Part shown: piece by piece, positions 8,294 through 17,521 of the stretch
Layout of the letters: every line of letters begins with the position of its first letter
How positions within the stretch are numbered: position 1 is the first letter of the stretch
Source of the DNA: Microscillaceae bacterium
Lineage (GTDB): Bacteria; Bacteroidota; Bacteroidia; Cytophagales; Microscillaceae
Length of the DNA: 32,810 nucleotides
Direction of reading: 5' to 3'
NCBI GenBank assembly: GCA_003483885.1
Contig: DMXI01000009.1
Coordinates: 1 to 32,810 of the forward strand
The notes under the pieces: model-generated
Databases searched by the model: none
Told to the model about the DNA's origin: nothing
The model's input: only the letters and a program-made list of their open reading frames with translations
Position numbers and translations under genes: made by a program

Positions 8294-11224
8294 TTAATCA
8301 AATGTTTGCTGAGTAAGTTTAAAAGCAGCCCAGTAAACGGGAGGGCAGGTAGAGTACCGGTCATATTCTGGTCCAAGGGCAAGCGTCATCATGTGTATTT
8401 TAGCAAGCCTGAGCGCCTGGGTTTCATTTTTCCCCTGAGCAAGGTGGGTATAGAATTGGATCATCAAATAAGTGGTGGCTTCATCGTAGACTGCCCATTG
8501 GGTATGTAGGACTTTCTGCACCCCTGATTGTAAAAATGCCCGGTGTAATGATAATGCCCCTTCTCCCCCTGATTGTATTCCAAGCCCTGTTTCACAGGCA
8601 CTCAGTACTACCAGTCTTGCCGGGGGCTGCCTCATCGTAACTAAATCTCCGTAATAGGTGATACCATCCTGAGCATCAGAGTGATTCACTTCTGGATAGA
8701 AAAACATCCTTCCTAGTTCAAAGCTTCGTAGTGAAGAAACCGCATGGGTAGCTAAATGAAGGATGTTATTTGATTCTCCTAGTATTGTTCGCATGCGTTC
8801 CTCGGTGGCTTGACTTCCAGTCCAGGTCTTTACCTGATTGGGTGTCTTATATTTTTGTAGCAGGATTTTTTGGCAAGCATCTACTTCAATCGCAGAATGG
8901 GGTAGGCTATCCAATTCTGCCACATTGGTAAAAGCCCGTAGCTTTTGAATAGCCAGCAACTGTCCTCTGGTTTTAGCTGCTTTTTTGGATTTCCCAAAGT
9001 GGATAGGAGCCACAAACTGGGCTTGATACTCATAGTTTTGCTTTTGCCTTGTTTTATGCTTTCTTGTCTGAGAGAGTAAAATACCTAACGAGGGAGTATA
9101 AGCAATGGCAAAACGATTGATTAAAGCCGATTCCCGAATATTTACTTTCAAGCTTTTTTCTGGATTGTAGTGCTGCAACATCGCCCCCATAGGTACCGAC
9201 TCATACAGATGAACATTTGAAATCAACAAAGATTGGATTGAGTCCGAGAAACAATCTTCCAAAGGCTTGAACATATGCTGATAGAGCTGATGGCTGGCTT
9301 GTACCCATTTACGATCAAGGGCTTCTTTTCCTTTGCTTGTTTCCACCATCATTTTTTGAAACCCTTGATAAGTTCGCTGTACTTTGTTGCCAAACACCTC
9401 TCCCTGCTCCCCCTTGGGAGCCATTCTTTTAATCCAGAAACGCTTTTTAGTAATGACAAATGCGATCATAAAAGAGGGTGCATAAGCGATTACTGCCTGA
9501 TGGTTTGGCATATATTGCTGTATCTCTGTAATCGATATAGAAGAGGATTGCCTAAGTAAGTCTTTATATAATTTATTATTATGTAAAATATATTCTTCCT
9601 GATTAATCAAGCGCGTTCGATATTCACTCACACTATCCATCGCCTGGATTCGTGGTAAAGTCCCTGGTTTAGTCAGTGCCACTTGTCTGGCAAAATATTG
9701 CGCTTTGCTTCTAAGTTGAGTTTCTTCAAGTATATCCTTGGTAGCTACCTTGGCTTTCTTTTTTATATCCAGGTTATGTAACCCTCGCCAAAGTGCCTCT
9801 TTCTTATGCCGCTCTACGTCTGACAAAAGTTGCACTCCTAGTTTTTGCTGTTCCTTTGGAGAAAGTAACTTCCTATACAAGGCAAAACAAGACACATAGT
9901 GTGATGTATGGTTGGCAATCAATACGTTTAACTCAATTTGATCTCTTTCCAGTACTGTGAAAATACTCACGCGGTATAACAGCTTCTCAATCACTTGGTG
10001 ACATTGCCACGACAAAGCCAAGTATTTTCTTCTTAGTTGGGGTAGTTTTTGAGCATAAGCCATTAAGAGTCTCGCCTTGTAGGTCAATACTTCAATCATT
10101 TGTTCTCTTACTTCTTCATTATAACGCAATACCGAAAAATTGGGAAAAGCGAAAATATCAGAAGAAAAGAAGCCAGGAATAAAACTCATCAATGACCTTT
10201 GGTATAATCGCAACACTTCCCTGTGATGGTCTCCTTTTTTCATATCTAATGACAGCCCCTTGTACCAATAAAAATAGGACAGCATTCGCCTGTTTTCCAA
10301 GGGGTTCATCTCCAATACCTGAATCCCCTTGGTGAGCGCTACGAGTCCGCTATCAAGCAATGGCTCATATTTTTTATAATAAGCATCAAGTTGTTCAGTA
10401 CTTGCGTTCTTTTTCCTCAAGCCATCCATCGCATACTGATGCATCATTTGCCAGGCAGTTCCAATATTTGCCCATATTATCCCTATTTTGGGATGAGAAG
10501 GAGCCAATGCTTGTTGGTATTTTTGTAATGCCTTTTTGTAGATTTCTTTGGCTAACCAGCGATTTGTTTTATGCCCTTTTTCTACTCCTTTATTTAATTT
10601 CTCAGATCGATTGGCTATACACAAGCCTTTGATATGGTATCGTAAACCTTCTAAGTAGGGCGATGAATGGACTTTCAGCAAAGTGGTGGCTTTGGCAAGT
10701 TTTTCTAATGCTTCAAGATAGCGTTGTTTTTTAGCCAACACATAGGCTACCCGCAAATACGCCCGAATCAATTCAGGTGTATGTTCACCTTGTATAGTTT
10801 TTCTGATGGCAAGCGAACGGTGGGCATACCACAATGCTTTGTCTAACCGTTTTCTTTTTTGGTTTTGATACAACAACGCCTGATACTCATATATTCTCCC
10901 CAAGAGCAGGCTACTTTTTTGATTCTCTTTTTCACAATGATCCAGCACCTTCTTCGCCCGGGCATACTTTTCTCCTTCTACCAGGCAAAAAGCTTTTTCT
11001 ACCAGGCACCACTGAGCCGCAAATTTTGGGGATTTCTGCTGAAATTGATCGTATGCCTGGTTATAGGCAGTAGCTGCGGTTATAAACACACCTTTCCTTG
11101 CATAAGTTTGGGCGCTCATAAACGCCGCATTGTGACGTAGTGTAGGGTTTTGGTAGTTGTATTGGCTAAAAGCAGTTTGTGCTACCAAGCTTAGGAAATA
11201 GCTAAAAAAGAGGATTTTTTTCAT
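8294..11224 (-). CDS. TPR-CHAT caspase-like protein, second copy (976 aa)
   Basis: The start chosen is ATG at 11224, giving a clear signal peptide (MKKILFFSYFLSLVAQTAFS). The frame is open 58 codons further upstream, but that part lies in the divergent promoter region. From this start the protein has 976 residues, exactly the length of the CHAT protein at 410-3340. Helical TPR-like repeats precede a C-terminal CHAT domain with LHLATHAVSS (catalytic His827) and VLSACETG (Cys877), the same positions as in the paralogue. It ends PPVYWAAFKLTQQTFD and stops at TAA; all 13 Trp codons are UGG. It is transcribed divergently from a sigma-like gene 132 bp away, suggesting shared control. Secreted peptidase activity is inferred from the family; target unknown. 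Confidence 0.9.
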   Translation of the reverse strand: MKKILFFSYFLSLVAQTAFSQYNYQNPTLRHNAAFMSAQTYARKGVFITAATAYNQAYDQFQQKSPKFAAQWCLVEKAFCLVEGEKYARAKKVLDHCEKENQKSSLLLGRIYEYQALLYQNQKRKRLDKALWYAHRSLAIRKTIQGEHTPELIRAYLRVAYVLAKKQRYLEALEKLAKATTLLKVHSSPYLEGLRYHIKGLCIANRSEKLNKGVEKGHKTNRWLAKEIYKKALQKYQQALAPSHPKIGIIWANIGTAWQMMHQYAMDGLRKKNASTEQLDAYYKKYEPLLDSGLVALTKGIQVLEMNPLENRRMLSYFYWYKGLSLDMKKGDHHREVLRLYQRSLMSFIPGFFSSDIFAFPNFSVLRYNEEVREQMIEVLTYKARLLMAYAQKLPQLRRKYLALSWQCHQVIEKLLYRVSIFTVLERDQIELNVLIANHTSHYVSCFALYRKLLSPKEQQKLGVQLLSDVERHKKEALWRGLHNLDIKKKAKVATKDILEETQLRSKAQYFARQVALTKPGTLPRIQAMDSVSEYRTRLINQEEYILHNNKLYKDLLRQSSSISITEIQQYMPNHQAVIAYAPSFMIAFVITKKRFWIKRMAPKGEQGEVFGNKVQRTYQGFQKMMVETSKGKEALDRKWVQASHQLYQHMFKPLEDCFSDSIQSLLISNVHLYESVPMGAMLQHYNPEKSLKVNIRESALINRFAIAYTPSLGILLSQTRKHKTRQKQNYEYQAQFVAPIHFGKSKKAAKTRGQLLAIQKLRAFTNVAELDSLPHSAIEVDACQKILLQKYKTPNQVKTWTGSQATEERMRTILGESNNILHLATHAVSSLRSFELGRMFFYPEVNHSDAQDGITYYGDLVTMRQPPARLVVLSACETGLGIQSGGEGALSLHRAFLQSGVQKVLHTQWAVYDEATTYLMIQFYTHLAQGKNETQALRLAKIHMMTLALGPEYDRYSTCPPVYWAAFKLTQQTFD

Positions 11225-11356
11225 AGCTTTTACATCATTGAGAGAATAGTCAGTAATCAGTAATGCAACAAATGTAAAAAAAGTTGAGAAAAATTTACGA
11301 AAATGCAAACCTCTGTTGATAAGTAAGAAATGATTCTTTATTGAGCTCAATACCAT
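11225..11356. promoter_or_regulatory. Divergent promoter region between CHAT and sigma-like genes
   Basis: This 132-bp AT-rich spacer separates two divergently transcribed genes, so it must hold both promoters. On the minus strand the sequence TACATTTG matches the Bacteroidota -7 consensus TAnnTTTG about 60 bp before the CHAT start, but I see no good -33 partner at the usual spacing. Both CHAT genes share the bases AGCT immediately before ATG. Confidence 0.4.
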
Positions 11357-12226
11357 ATGCAACAAGATCAAAATCCTATATTTTGGCTTACTCAACACAT
11401 TATTGAAAATGACATTTTATCCAAAAGCCATTGGACACAAGGGTGGGCATCTCTTCATCAACATCAGAAGAGTTGTCAAAAAACACCTTGTGCAGATTGT
11501 CTGGTATATGCCAAAGTATTACAGATAGAAAATGAGTTTCACGAATTTATGTTACAGCAAGCCGTCTTTACCTCAATTGATTTGAACAATAAGCAGTTTG
11601 ATGTACAGGATTATTACCAGTATTGGGCAGATGAATATCGCAAACCTGCGCTCAATGAAAAACGAGGAGAAGCACGTACACCAGCAGTACATACCATTGG
11701 TAAGCAGGCATCTACTGCCAGTGATCTGAAGGGCTTGTTAAAAAAATTTGCCCGAGTAAGAGCCATCAATCTTGTAAAAAAATCTGCCCGAAGAAAAAAT
11801 AGGGAAGTATTTATGAAAGCTTCTCTGGAGCACGCGCTGGCTCAAAAAGCCGCACATCAAAGCAATGTAGAAGAACAATACGCCAATCAGGAAACTCAAA
11901 CCTTGTTGCCTTTATTCATCCAAAGAAGTACTCAGGTAGACCCTCAGGCTACTTTTGCTTTTATTGTAAAGCATAGTCCAGAGTTATTATTAGATCACCC
12001 TCATTTGGTTGATCAATCGGTTCAAACGGGAAATGCTGATCAGGTAAGACAACAAGTGCTGAGTTTCATCCAGGATTATCAAACTCAGGAAACAGAAAAG
12101 CCACCGTTTCTACCCACTATTAGTACAATGATGGGTTTGAAGAAAAATGATATCCATAACTGGTACCGCAAACCTGGCTATAAAAGATTTCTGCATTCCT
12201 GGAAAAACTATTTATCAGGCAAATAA
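11357..12226 (+). CDS. Possible sigma-like regulatory protein (289 aa)
   Basis: No confident family. A central stretch, about residues 117-147 (DLKGLLKKFARVRAINLVKK and the Arg/Lys-rich residues after it), resembles sigma-70 region 2 of ECF sigma factors. The C terminus, about 250-280 (ISTMMGLKKNDIHNWYRKPG), could be a helix-turn-helix. A Cys-rich N-terminal bit (SCQKTPCADC, about 39-48) might bind metal. It is followed after 17 bp by a single-pass membrane protein and is divergent from a secreted CHAT protein. The order sigma-like, membrane protein, effector resembles a sigma/anti-sigma unit, but this is inference. Starts ATG, stops TAA, all Trp codons UGG. Confidence 0.6.
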   Translation: MQQDQNPIFWLTQHIIENDILSKSHWTQGWASLHQHQKSCQKTPCADCLVYAKVLQIENEFHEFMLQQAVFTSIDLNNKQFDVQDYYQYWADEYRKPALNEKRGEARTPAVHTIGKQASTASDLKGLLKKFARVRAINLVKKSARRKNREVFMKASLEHALAQKAAHQSNVEEQYANQETQTLLPLFIQRSTQVDPQATFAFIVKHSPELLLDHPHLVDQSVQTGNADQVRQQVLSFIQDYQTQETEKPPFLPTISTMMGLKKNDIHNWYRKPGYKRFLHSWKNYLSGK

Positions 12227-12243
12227 ACCATTATAAAAAATCA

Positions 12244-13287
12244 ATGATTATCAACGACCATTATTCAAACATGGAAAACCAACAACATCAGTCGTCACTT
12301 CATAATCCACTGACCAAAGCACTCAGGCAGGAAGACATTTTTGCTTTAGGTACCCAATTCCTTCAGGGTTTGGACAAACAAGGGCTGTCTGCCATTCAGG
12401 TTCGTTTTTTGGCAGAATGTTTTATTACCAAGAAACACCATTATCTTCCTCAGGCTCTTTTAGAATATCTCAAAAATCACCCCGAAGAGTTTCAACGAGT
12501 GATTGATAGCTCCGAAGAAGTTTTACCAGTGAATGAACCTTCTGAGAAGAAGACAACTTTTGTCCGTGTCGCTGCGTTGATTGTTTTGGGACTAGGGCTG
12601 GTATTTTTATGGTACTTGGTCCGTCCAAGTGCTTCTTCACCATCTACTCACCAACCACCCGTTACAACTCAAAAGCGCCAAAAATCAACTTCTCCAATCA
12701 AGAAAGATAGTACGGCAAATCCGCATCTATCAGAAGTGGTCACTACCAAGGATACCTTAGATACCTCCAAGAAAAATACACCTCCTAAAAAACAAGTCCC
12801 CCCAGTTACACCATCTCCTCAACCATCCAAACAATTGTTATTTGCTCATTATATCGCAGCAAAATCTCGTTTTCAGGATGCAGGTATTCGCTTACGTTAT
12901 CAGTTGGGGAGCACTGATACCCGTACTATAAACGAGGACACACTTTACAAGCATATATTGGTGGTATTACCACAAAAAATTGCCTGGAACCCACTTGACC
13001 AAACATTGACTTTTGTTTTACAAAGTAGAACTCACTTATCCGATACCCTTCAACCGTTGATCCGCATTGAGGACAATCAACGCAAGGTTTTAAAAACCCT
13101 CACCCTCCAAAGAAAAGATACCACCCACTGGCAATGTCAGTGGAAACCCACTCAGCCAGGGTTATACTATTGGCAGTTTCAAAAAAACCGACAAGACATC
13201 CAGCAACCAACTGGGAAAATCTATGTAGGCAATCGCCAGTTAATTGAAAAACTCTATCAGGTCTTTCCCCAACTTCAGGATTTCTAA
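12244..13287 (+). CDS. Single-pass membrane protein, anti-sigma-like topology (347 aa)
   Basis: The N-terminal cytoplasmic part (about residues 1-105) is helical. One membrane helix follows (about 107-127, VRVAALIVLGLGLVFLWYLV), then a Ser/Thr/Pro/Lys-rich linker (about 128-195) and a periplasmic domain with strand-like segments ending near YWQFQKNRQDIQQPTGKIYV. This in-out topology is that of many anti-sigma or signal-transducing proteins. A second ATG (MENQQHQSS, residue 10) could be the true start. It follows the sigma-like gene by 17 bp and ends before a strong terminator. The role as a partner of the upstream regulator is inferred; no domain is recognised. Confidence 0.65.
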   Translation: MIINDHYSNMENQQHQSSLHNPLTKALRQEDIFALGTQFLQGLDKQGLSAIQVRFLAECFITKKHHYLPQALLEYLKNHPEEFQRVIDSSEEVLPVNEPSEKKTTFVRVAALIVLGLGLVFLWYLVRPSASSPSTHQPPVTTQKRQKSTSPIKKDSTANPHLSEVVTTKDTLDTSKKNTPPKKQVPPVTPSPQPSKQLLFAHYIAAKSRFQDAGIRLRYQLGSTDTRTINEDTLYKHILVVLPQKIAWNPLDQTLTFVLQSRTHLSDTLQPLIRIEDNQRKVLKTLTLQRKDTTHWQCQWKPTQPGLYYWQFQKNRQDIQQPTGKIYVGNRQLIEKLYQVFPQLQDF

Positions 13288-13301
13288 TACCCTTACAAAA
13301 G

Positions 13302-13328
13302 GAAGAGGGGCGTCCCCTCTTCTTTTTT
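13302..13328 (+). terminator. Rho-independent terminator after 12244-13287
   Basis: Perfect 9-bp stem GAAGAGGGG / CCCCTCTTC with a 3-nt loop (cgt), followed by six T residues. It lies between two convergent genes and mainly serves the plus-strand operon; the minus-strand orientation has a poorer T tract. Confidence 0.85.
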
Positions 13329-13346
13329 GCTTTTATCTCCCTCCTA

Positions 13347-14234
13347 TCAATACATAGCCACCTGATCTCCTTGCAAATTAGTCCAAGCCAAATCAAAATC
13401 ATACGCTTGTACTTGTTCCAAGGTTTTACACAAGAAAAGCTCCCGAACATTGGTAAAGACAGCCTCCATATTTGTCCGTTGAATAACCGCATTCATATGG
13501 CTTTCATGTTCAAATACGCATAACACCTGATGGGCATAATCCAACCCGTATTGCTCACTGAGTGTCCCTAATTCCAGTACTTCTATATGTTTTTTAAGTT
13601 GACCCAGGGTACGTTTGGTATCTTTACCGTTATACATTTCAAAACAGTACAATTCATTGGGTTTATCAGGAATCAGAGCCATAAAGATGCCATCAGCAAT
13701 GATATATTTGTTATTATAGATCATAATTTTGGTCTTGGCTTTCATATTCTTATCCCGCCGATTGTTTCCTACTTTATCAAAGTATCGGTCAAAAAATAGA
13801 ATATCTGCTCCTATTTTATCCGCCCACTTATTGACTGCTATCTGACAATCAATGGTATATTTTCTATGAGGGTAATCTTGATGAAAGAAAGAACTGGTTC
13901 CAATGGGCAGTTGTACCTGGTCTTCTTCATAGTCCATGGCTTCCACCAAAAACGCTTTGCCTTTACGAGTAAGGTAATGTACACTTTCTAATCGTCCAAT
14001 TTTAGGAATAGTGCCATAATGCTCACAACCAACCAATGGTCTCGATTTTCCTCGCATCAATCGAAGTTGGGTGTTGATGTTTTTCTCGTGGCTCATTACT
14101 CCCAAAGCCACCATCTGCGAAGAGGTCAGGAATTTGTAGGTAGCCAGGGAGGTAAGAATCTTTGTTTGCGAAATAGTCAAAGGTCCGTAGTAAGTACTTC
14201 GCTTTTTATTGATTTTGATTTTATCGTCGTCCAT
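13347..14234 (-). CDS. Replic_Relax-like mobilisation protein (295 aa)
   Basis: The N-terminal winged-helix-like domain (about residues 17-110: LTISQTKILTSLATYKFLTS, later SVHYLTRKGKAFLVEA) is followed by a nuclease-like part with HRKYTIDCQIA, a conserved-looking ADGIFMALI and YCFEMYNGKDTKRTLGQLKK (about 130-230). This pattern fits the replication-relaxation (Replic_Relax) family of plasmid and ICE proteins, which are often encoded beside a coupling ATPase. The ATPase gene here ends 5 bp upstream. The frame stops at UGA immediately followed by UAG, so even with UGA as Trp the protein ends one residue later. A DNA-processing role in transfer is inferred from family and context. Confidence 0.65.
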   Translation of the reverse strand: MDDDKIKINKKRSTYYGPLTISQTKILTSLATYKFLTSSQMVALGVMSHEKNINTQLRLMRGKSRPLVGCEHYGTIPKIGRLESVHYLTRKGKAFLVEAMDYEEDQVQLPIGTSSFFHQDYPHRKYTIDCQIAVNKWADKIGADILFFDRYFDKVGNNRRDKNMKAKTKIMIYNNKYIIADGIFMALIPDKPNELYCFEMYNGKDTKRTLGQLKKHIEVLELGTLSEQYGLDYAHQVLCVFEHESHMNAVIQRTNMEAVFTNVRELFLCKTLEQVQAYDFDLAWTNLQGDQVAMY

Positions 14235-14239
14235 CTGAT

Positions 14240-16111
14240 TTATTGAGGTTTTTTACGTGAATATTTTGCTTTAGGATTGGCATCTTCTTCTACTGATGTC
14301 TTCGTTTGTTGGGTCTTCCGGGTATACTTGGGTTCTGCCTCATCACTGGCTTTGTCTGGTTCTGGGGTGGATGTTTTGCCATTTTCAGTTTTTGAGGAAG
14401 ACGATGCAGACTCCTGAGTTGCCAGGTTTTCGACCCACCGATAATACCTATCCAATAAGTACTGCTTTTGACCCGATAAATCGTGTGCCTTCATCGAGAA
14501 CTTATCTTTATGTATCGCCAGAAACCCTGGTCCCCGAAAAATAAAAGGGGGCGTGTTACCGACTTTTGCGCAAAAATGAAAATCTTTCATATCGGTCAGT
14601 TCTTCTGCTGTTATCGAGATTTCCTGTGCCATTGCTTTGAGGTTCTTGGGTGAATTTTGTCCTACGATTTTGACATTGGTATTAGAAAAAATAGCTCCTT
14701 TAAGGCGAGTATCCTCAATTTGCTCCAGGTTTTGATTAGCCATTACCAGGTATACACGGTATTTTCGGGCTTCCGCCAGGATTTTCTCAATGCTCGGACT
14801 GAGATAATTAGAACATTCATCAATAAAAACAAAGGTTGGAGTCCGTGCTTCTTCGGCTTGATGTGCTCGACGCAAGGCAATATTTTTAATCATCGCCACC
14901 AGTAACTTACCGAGTGCCTGAGAGCTGTCCTCTCCCATTTTTCCTTTTGAGAGGTTAAATAAAACCACTTTTCCCTCATCAGTTGCTTTGGCAAGGTTTA
15001 CCAAACTACGTCCCGAAGTAACCCGACTGAATGCCCTGGTACCCAGTAATTTTTGCAACTTAGTATAGATGGATTGTTTCGTGGTTTGATAACCTGTTTT
15101 GGCACCTTTTCCTTTACTTTTGAAGGTATTCTTAAAAAACGTTTGGTGAGATCGGTTAGGGCTTTGTTTCCCCAAAGCTACCAGGTCATCATTTTCGTCA
15201 TCCAGCATAAACCTTTGCAATTCGTAAAGGCCACTGTTGCCTTTGCGAAGTAAAGTACTGATGCAAGGATGTAATACGGCTTCCATTTGTGCCGACAAAG
15301 AGGAGCCTTCAATGAGTTCAGAAATTGCGTTGGTAATGTTTTGACTGTAGGTATCAATCAACTGTTCGTCGTTGCGTTCGGCTTCACTTGCCAGGTCCAA
15401 AGGGTTAATAATAGGGGTATAATTCTCATCCAAAAATGGATCAATGTAAATCATTCGTTCCCGCTGTTCTTTGTTAATGTGTAGGTTTCGTAACTCTTCC
15501 ACCAATTCGCCATGAGGCTCCATCACCACAATGCTTATCCTTTGGGGAAGTTTTTGTAAATGATAAACCATTGACTTCATCAGTTCACTTTTTCCGCTTC
15601 CACTTGCTCCCAATATATAAGTGTGTCGCCTGAGATTGTCCAAAGGAAGGTTTATCGAAAACTCATTACCAAAGTCGTGGGTAGGCGGACAATTTGGGTA
15701 TTGTAACAGTAACTTTTGAAAATCGCGAGGGGTAGGTGAAATGTATTGAATCAAAGCCTTGCGATGTTCTTCCAGTTCAATCATCAGGAAACCAAAAATG
15801 GGATACCAATCACTGGCTTTGACCGAAACTTGTAAATTAAAAAGCAATAAATACTCCCGAAATGTAAAGCCTCTTTTTTCCATCCAAAGCGCCCAATCTT
15901 CAGAATAACGCTCTAATTTGACGAGTTCATTATCTACAAAATTGACCCACTTATCCATCCATTGCTCTATGCAAGTAGAGAGATTATTAATAGAAGTTTG
16001 CCCTAATAGGATGGAAACATTTTCAGAAAAAAACCAAGCCCATTTTTCTTGCAGAATTTGATGTAAAAATAAGAGTTCGGTGTTGGTTTTGTTGGATGTT
16101 TGTTGTGACAT
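14240..16111 (-). CDS. VirD4/HerA-like conjugative coupling ATPase (623 aa)
   Basis: A P-loop ATPase of the FtsK-HerA/TraD-VirD4 type. Walker A is GASGSGKS (168-175), Walker B TFVFIDEC (426-433), and the following motif is VMANQNLEQ (about 456-464). About 150 residues precede the ATPase core, without obvious membrane helices. The C-terminal tail (about 570-623) is low-complexity Ser/Thr/Lys/Glu. Soluble HerA-like ATPases of this type pair with Replic_Relax proteins in mobile elements, and the next gene here is of that kind, so this pair is the best evidence for a mobilisable element. All eight Trp codons are UGG; stop TAA. Confidence 0.8.
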   Translation of the reverse strand: MSQQTSNKTNTELLFLHQILQEKWAWFFSENVSILLGQTSINNLSTCIEQWMDKWVNFVDNELVKLERYSEDWALWMEKRGFTFREYLLLFNLQVSVKASDWYPIFGFLMIELEEHRKALIQYISPTPRDFQKLLLQYPNCPPTHDFGNEFSINLPLDNLRRHTYILGASGSGKSELMKSMVYHLQKLPQRISIVVMEPHGELVEELRNLHINKEQRERMIYIDPFLDENYTPIINPLDLASEAERNDEQLIDTYSQNITNAISELIEGSSLSAQMEAVLHPCISTLLRKGNSGLYELQRFMLDDENDDLVALGKQSPNRSHQTFFKNTFKSKGKGAKTGYQTTKQSIYTKLQKLLGTRAFSRVTSGRSLVNLAKATDEGKVVLFNLSKGKMGEDSSQALGKLLVAMIKNIALRRAHQAEEARTPTFVFIDECSNYLSPSIEKILAEARKYRVYLVMANQNLEQIEDTRLKGAIFSNTNVKIVGQNSPKNLKAMAQEISITAEELTDMKDFHFCAKVGNTPPFIFRGPGFLAIHKDKFSMKAHDLSGQKQYLLDRYYRWVENLATQESASSSSKTENGKTSTPEPDKASDEAEPKYTRKTQQTKTSVEEDANPKAKYSRKKPQ

Positions 16112-16241
16112 AAAATACAGGTTTTTAAATATGTTTTTAGTATGTTTTAGCTATGTTTTAATTAATGTTTTTAGAAAATCACAAGCGTTTTCATAAAACA
16201 CTATTAATCAGAGCATTACACCCCTACTTATTATTCAACAA

Positions 16242-16562
16242 TTAATTGATATAATCTCATTCATTTGTTTCACTCATTCATTCAATTACATCAATTAATT
16301 TATTTCTTTTTTTTCTTGTTGGGTAGCAGGGAAGCCCAAGTAAAATATAGGATTTTTCGGGCAGAAAAAGGGACCAAAGCTGAAGCAATTTTTTCTTTTT
16401 TTTAAAAACTCGAAAGTTTGTTTTTCGAGTCAGTGACTCGTCAAAATCCAAAAGAAGTTTATCAATAGTTTTGGTTGTAAGAACTCTGGTCACATCCAAC
16501 CATTGGCAGGCAATAACAAAAAGTAAATACAGGTGTGAAAAATAACTTTGACCAATTGACAC
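16242..16562 (-). CDS. Possible UGA-containing small protein (106 aa)
   Basis: A frame from GTG at 16562, with a hydrophobic start (SHLYLLFVIACQWLDV) and a basic middle, reaches UGA at 16280-16278. Read through, it continues as W-MSETNE-W-DYIN with a second UGA (16259-16257) and ends at TAA (16244-16242). The extension looks protein-like and lies just upstream of, and co-directional with, the coupling ATPase. No ATG start is available and no family is recognised, so this is a tentative gene. Confidence 0.35.
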
Positions 16563-16640
16563 TAATATGTCAATAGGATACTTCTTTTTTATACTATATC
16601 ATCTTTTGAGAATCTGTCTCGGCAAACGACCCACTTTCGC

Positions 16641-16716
16641 TTGAGACTATAGGTGATACCTGTATAATCAGCGTGTTCCAGAGAAGAAAAAAATGGCTGG
16701 TTTCTTCCTGGGCATC
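16641..16716 (+). promoter_or_regulatory. Leader L1a: promoter and 5' hairpin of cassette A1
   Basis: TTGAGA (16641-16646) and TATAAT (16663-16668) are separated by exactly 16 bp. The early transcript then folds as CCAG-a-GAAGAAA / TTTCTTC-CTGG with an ATG in the loop (about 16679-16714). The same block, starting near 16595 with GTCTCGGCAAACGAC, recurs at 17385-17495 before cassette A2. The promoter is of the sigma-70 consensus kind rather than the Bacteroidota TTTG/TAnnTTTG type. Confidence 0.7.
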
Positions 16717-16761
16717 AATAACTTTTATATGCTATGTGATCATCAATCAATGTGAGTAAAA

Positions 16762-17307
16762 ATGAAAAAAAGAATGAGTGGCTTCATTCACTGGCTCGGT
16801 GAGCATATCTACTTTTTTGGAGAAGACCTTTATAGCACTATCTGCTTTCTTTGACGCAAAACAAGATCGGACTTCTATTATTTCACTGGACAACACAAAC
16901 AAGAAGATGCTGAATTTATTGTGTGGGAAAGAAACGGAGGAAAATCATACAAAAGCTTTGATAAGATTCCAGTAAGGGCAAGTATTTGCGGGTTCTTTTT
17001 CAAGAAAATAGTCATCCATTATGAGTGCCTTTCAGATGATCAAATTGCGGTCTATGAAAAGCTGACCCTCCGTAAAAAGGAAAAACTACAAAATCATTTA
17101 GAGGAATTAGCGGAACTTAATGAGTGGACACTACGAGATGCGTACCTTAATGAAGTAGAATATTTAGAAAGAACAACATATGATGACGTATCTACCAAAA
17201 ATCAGAAACAAACCCTGAACATAAGTACCTACAAACATTTCAAAAACGATCTTATTAATCTGGCAAAGGAACACATCTCAAAAATTAAGCAACTACTGGT
17301 AAAATAA
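16762..17307 (+). CDS. Cassette A1: small helical protein with UGA (181 aa)
   Basis: Under the standard code only a GTG-started fragment from 16921 is visible. With UGA (16852-16854, codon 31) as sense the gene starts at ATG 16762 (MKKRMSGFIHWLGEHIYFFG) and runs to TAA. Residues about 72-181 match A2 and A3: a strand-like KIVIHY, a helical segment ending HLEEL, and a C-terminal signature STYKHFKNDL..AKEHISKIKQLL. The first 65 or so residues, spanning the UGA, are unique to A1. A same-frame ATG at 16693 in the leader hairpin would add another UGA (16753). It has its own promoter and terminator. Function unknown; the fold looks like a helical bundle. Confidence 0.7.
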
Positions 17308-17322
17308 ATAAAGAGTTTATCA

Positions 17323-17352
17323 CAAGGTCAGTCAAGCCAAAGGTTGACCTTG
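17323..17352 (+). terminator. Terminator of cassette A1
   Basis: Perfect 8-bp inverted repeat CAAGGTCA / TGACCTTG with a 14-nt loop followed by TTTTGATC, 15 bp after the TAA of A1. Confidence 0.75.
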
Positions 17353-17417
17353 TTTTGATCACTTTTCATACTATATCACTTTTTTACAATCTGTCTCGGC
17401 AAACGACCTACTTTTGC

Positions 17418-17495
17418 TTGAGACTGTAGGTGGGACCTGTATTATTAGATTGTCCAAAGGAAGAAAAAAATGGCTGATTTCTTTCTGAGGATCAA
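17418..17495 (+). promoter_or_regulatory. Leader L1b: promoter and 5' hairpin of cassette A2
   Basis: TTGAGA (17418-17423), 16-bp spacer, TATTAT (17440-17445), then a hairpin whose right arm has changed with its left arm: GAAGAAA in the left arm faces TTTCTTT in the right, allowing G-U pairing. Homologous to L1a over about 110 bp. The in-loop ATG opens a 13-codon frame (MADFFLRINRFIY) closed by TAG, which may be a leader peptide or the relic of an N-terminal extension like that of A1. Confidence 0.65.
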
Positions 17496-17521
17496 CCGCT
17501 TTATTTATTAGTCCATAACTA

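Noticed and set aside
11225..11398. Longer 1034-residue start for the second CHAT protein
   Set aside because: The extra 58 residues lie in the divergent promoter, overlap the sigma-like gene start, and would bury the signal peptide; the 976-residue form matches its paralogue exactly.
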